Source: Demequina litorisediminis
GTDB lineage: Bacteria; Actinomycetota; Actinomycetes; Actinomycetales; Demequinaceae
Assembly (NCBI RefSeq): GCF_030161615.1
Contig: NZ_BSUN01000001.1
Span: 2,728,001-2,792,000 of the forward strand
Direction: 5' to 3'
Length of the DNA stretch: 64,000 bases
Below are positions 63,058-64,000 of this stretch, piece by piece (the first letter of the stretch is position 1; each line of letters starts with the position of its first letter). Below the pieces are notes generated by a model, which worked only from the letters and a program-made list of their open reading frames with translations, made no database searches and was not told where the DNA came from. Both the position numbers and the translations under genes were made by a program.

Positions 63058-63719
63058 TCAGGCACGCGCCGCCGCCGCGAGGTCGCGCAGGGCGTTGACC
63101 TCGGCCGCCGGATCCGCGGCACCGTAGACGGCCGAGCCCGCGACGAAGACGTCGCCACCCGCCCTCGCCACGGTCTCAATCGTGTCGCGCGCGATTCCTC
63201 CGTCGGTCTGGATCCACAGATGGCTACCTGCGGCATCCGAGGCGTGGCGGAGAGTTGAAACCTTGGACATCATGTCCGGCATGAAGGCCTGCCCCCGAAT
63301 CCCGGCTCGACCGTCATCACCAGCACCATGTCGAACTCGACCAGGTCGTCCAGGATGACGTCGACGGGCGTTCCCGGCTTGAGGGCGACCGAGGCACGAG
63401 CGCCGAGCCGGCGAAGGTCGCGAGCGATGGCCCGCGGATCCTTCGCCGCCTCGTAGTGGAACGTCACCGATGCGGCACCGGCCTCCGCGTAACGCGGAGC
63501 CCAGTGATCGGGGTTCTCGATCATCAGGTGTGCGTCGATGGGCATCGGCGACACCTCGGCGATGCGCTCCACCACCGGCAGGCCGAGCGTCAGGTTGGGC
63601 ACAAAGTGACCGTCCATGACGTCAACGTGCAACCAGTCGGCGGTATCGACCTTGACGATCTCGGACTCGAGGTTCGCGAAGTCGGCGGACAGGATGGACG
63701 GGGCGATCTGCATACCCAT
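63058..63719 (-). CDS. rpe: Ribulose-phosphate 3-epimerase
   Basis: About 220 residues. [56 protein letters not shown] and [18 protein letters not shown] carry the metal ligands and catalytic Asp of the TIM barrel. A G is missing near 63296-63300. It interconverts ribulose- and xylulose-5-phosphate, making the precursor pool for RibB. ATG 63719. Confidence 0.94.
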
Positions 63720-63748
63720 GGCTCGAGCGTAGTGGAGCCGGGGCCGTC

Positions 63749-64000
63749 TCAGTCTCCGATCGGAGACTCGCCCGCCACCTTGCCGAGCCTCGCGCACGTG
63801 AGGCGGGTTCGCTCCCGCACGCGACACGGTTATTGCCGCGGCGCGTGCGGCGCGACGGACGGTCGAGGCGATCTGATCAACGCTTGCCTCGGCGAGCGTG
63901 GCACGGGCGTCGAGGCCGAGCAGTCCGGAGCGCAACATCCCGTCGATCAGCGCCGACATAAAGGAGTCACCGGCGCCGACGGTGTCGACCACGTCCACGC
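63749..64000 (-). CDS. PfkB-family sugar kinase (3' end)
   Basis: Partial; the gene enters from the right edge. The PfkB signature 2 [17 protein letters not shown] holds the catalytic Asp. Fructokinase is the most likely member but only ~80 residues are visible. AGCCT 63786-63790 should be AGCT ([16 protein letters not shown]), giving TGA 63749-63751. It stands 30 bases upstream of rpe. Confidence 0.85.
63751..63768. repeat. 18-bp perfect palindrome at the pfkB stop
   Basis: AGTCTCCGATCGGAGACT, fully self-complementary, covers the last codons and stop of the sugar-kinase gene just before rpe. No loop, so it is more like a protein site or attenuating structure than a classical terminator. Confidence 0.55.

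Noticed and set aside
59717-64000. FMN riboswitch ahead of the riboflavin genes
   Set aside because: ribD begins one base after rpe and the whole block is run-on; there is no leader long enough inside the window.

Overview
The window is GC-rich DNA (about 70% by eye) from an actinomycete, most likely order Micrococcales (Cellulomonas/Demequina-like). I base that on actinobacterial marker genes in conserved order: rbpA next to ppm and lnt; pafB-pafC-tatA-tatC-helY; and pgsA-garA-ftsR-merR. It looks like ordinary chromosome. I see no rRNA, tRNA, IS element, phage module or CRISPR array, and no gene-free stretch above about 300 bases.

The most important point for any user is that the sequence is littered with single-base indels. 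Most are insertions at one motif: where the protein family demands AGCT, the sequence reads AGCCT or AGGCT. I traced about 60 of these, up to eight in one gene, on both strands. A smaller set are lost bases in runs of G or C, or lost bases at AGCT itself. Correcting them restores normal full-length proteins, so I annotate whole genes across the shifts and name the correction points. I read this as assembly error, probably driven by base modification at AGCT, and not as pseudogenes or programmed frameshifting. It also creates false gene fusions (arsC-acr3, VOC-GNAT).

Layout. 1-9.95 kb (mostly minus): partial SDR, RsmC-like methyltransferase, a GT2 synthase with a secreted GH18/chitin-binding protein, SDR/DUF2867, SDR, enoyl-CoA hydratase; a lipoprotein and a Nudix gene on plus. 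10-19.7 kb: PadR and AarF kinase, a DEAD-box helicase, VanY and M23 peptidases, a Nudix-NYN fusion, esterase, OsmC. 19.7-26.4 kb: amidohydrolase, EI24 membrane protein, LysR divergent from putA. 26.5-35.9 kb (plus): Abhydrolase_9 membrane hydrolase, two small helical proteins, pgsA-garA-ftsR-merR, pyruvate carboxylase, GNAT, flavodoxin. 36-47.2 kb: FGase-like enzyme, unknown gene and PASTA microprotein; a Ser-Leu-Gly repeat microprotein; sulfatase; ribA-VOC-GNAT; MarR/EamA; DUF1905/UvrA-like; AraC/VOC. 47.2-49.1 kb: arsenic island arsR-arsC-acr3. 49.2-64 kb: rbpA on plus, then a dense minus-strand block in which pfkB, rpe, ribD-ribE-ribBA-ribH, hisE-hisG, pafB-pafC, tatA-tatC, dgk, helY, lnt and ppm follow one another, often with overlapping start and stop codons.

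How the genes work together: the right-hand block joins pentose-phosphate, riboflavin and histidine synthesis to DNA-damage control (PafBC), Tat export and lipoprotein maturation/mannosylation. The garA-ftsR-pyc segment places a 2-oxoglutarate flux switch beside a cell-division regulator and the main anaplerotic enzyme. PutA supplies glutamate from proline.
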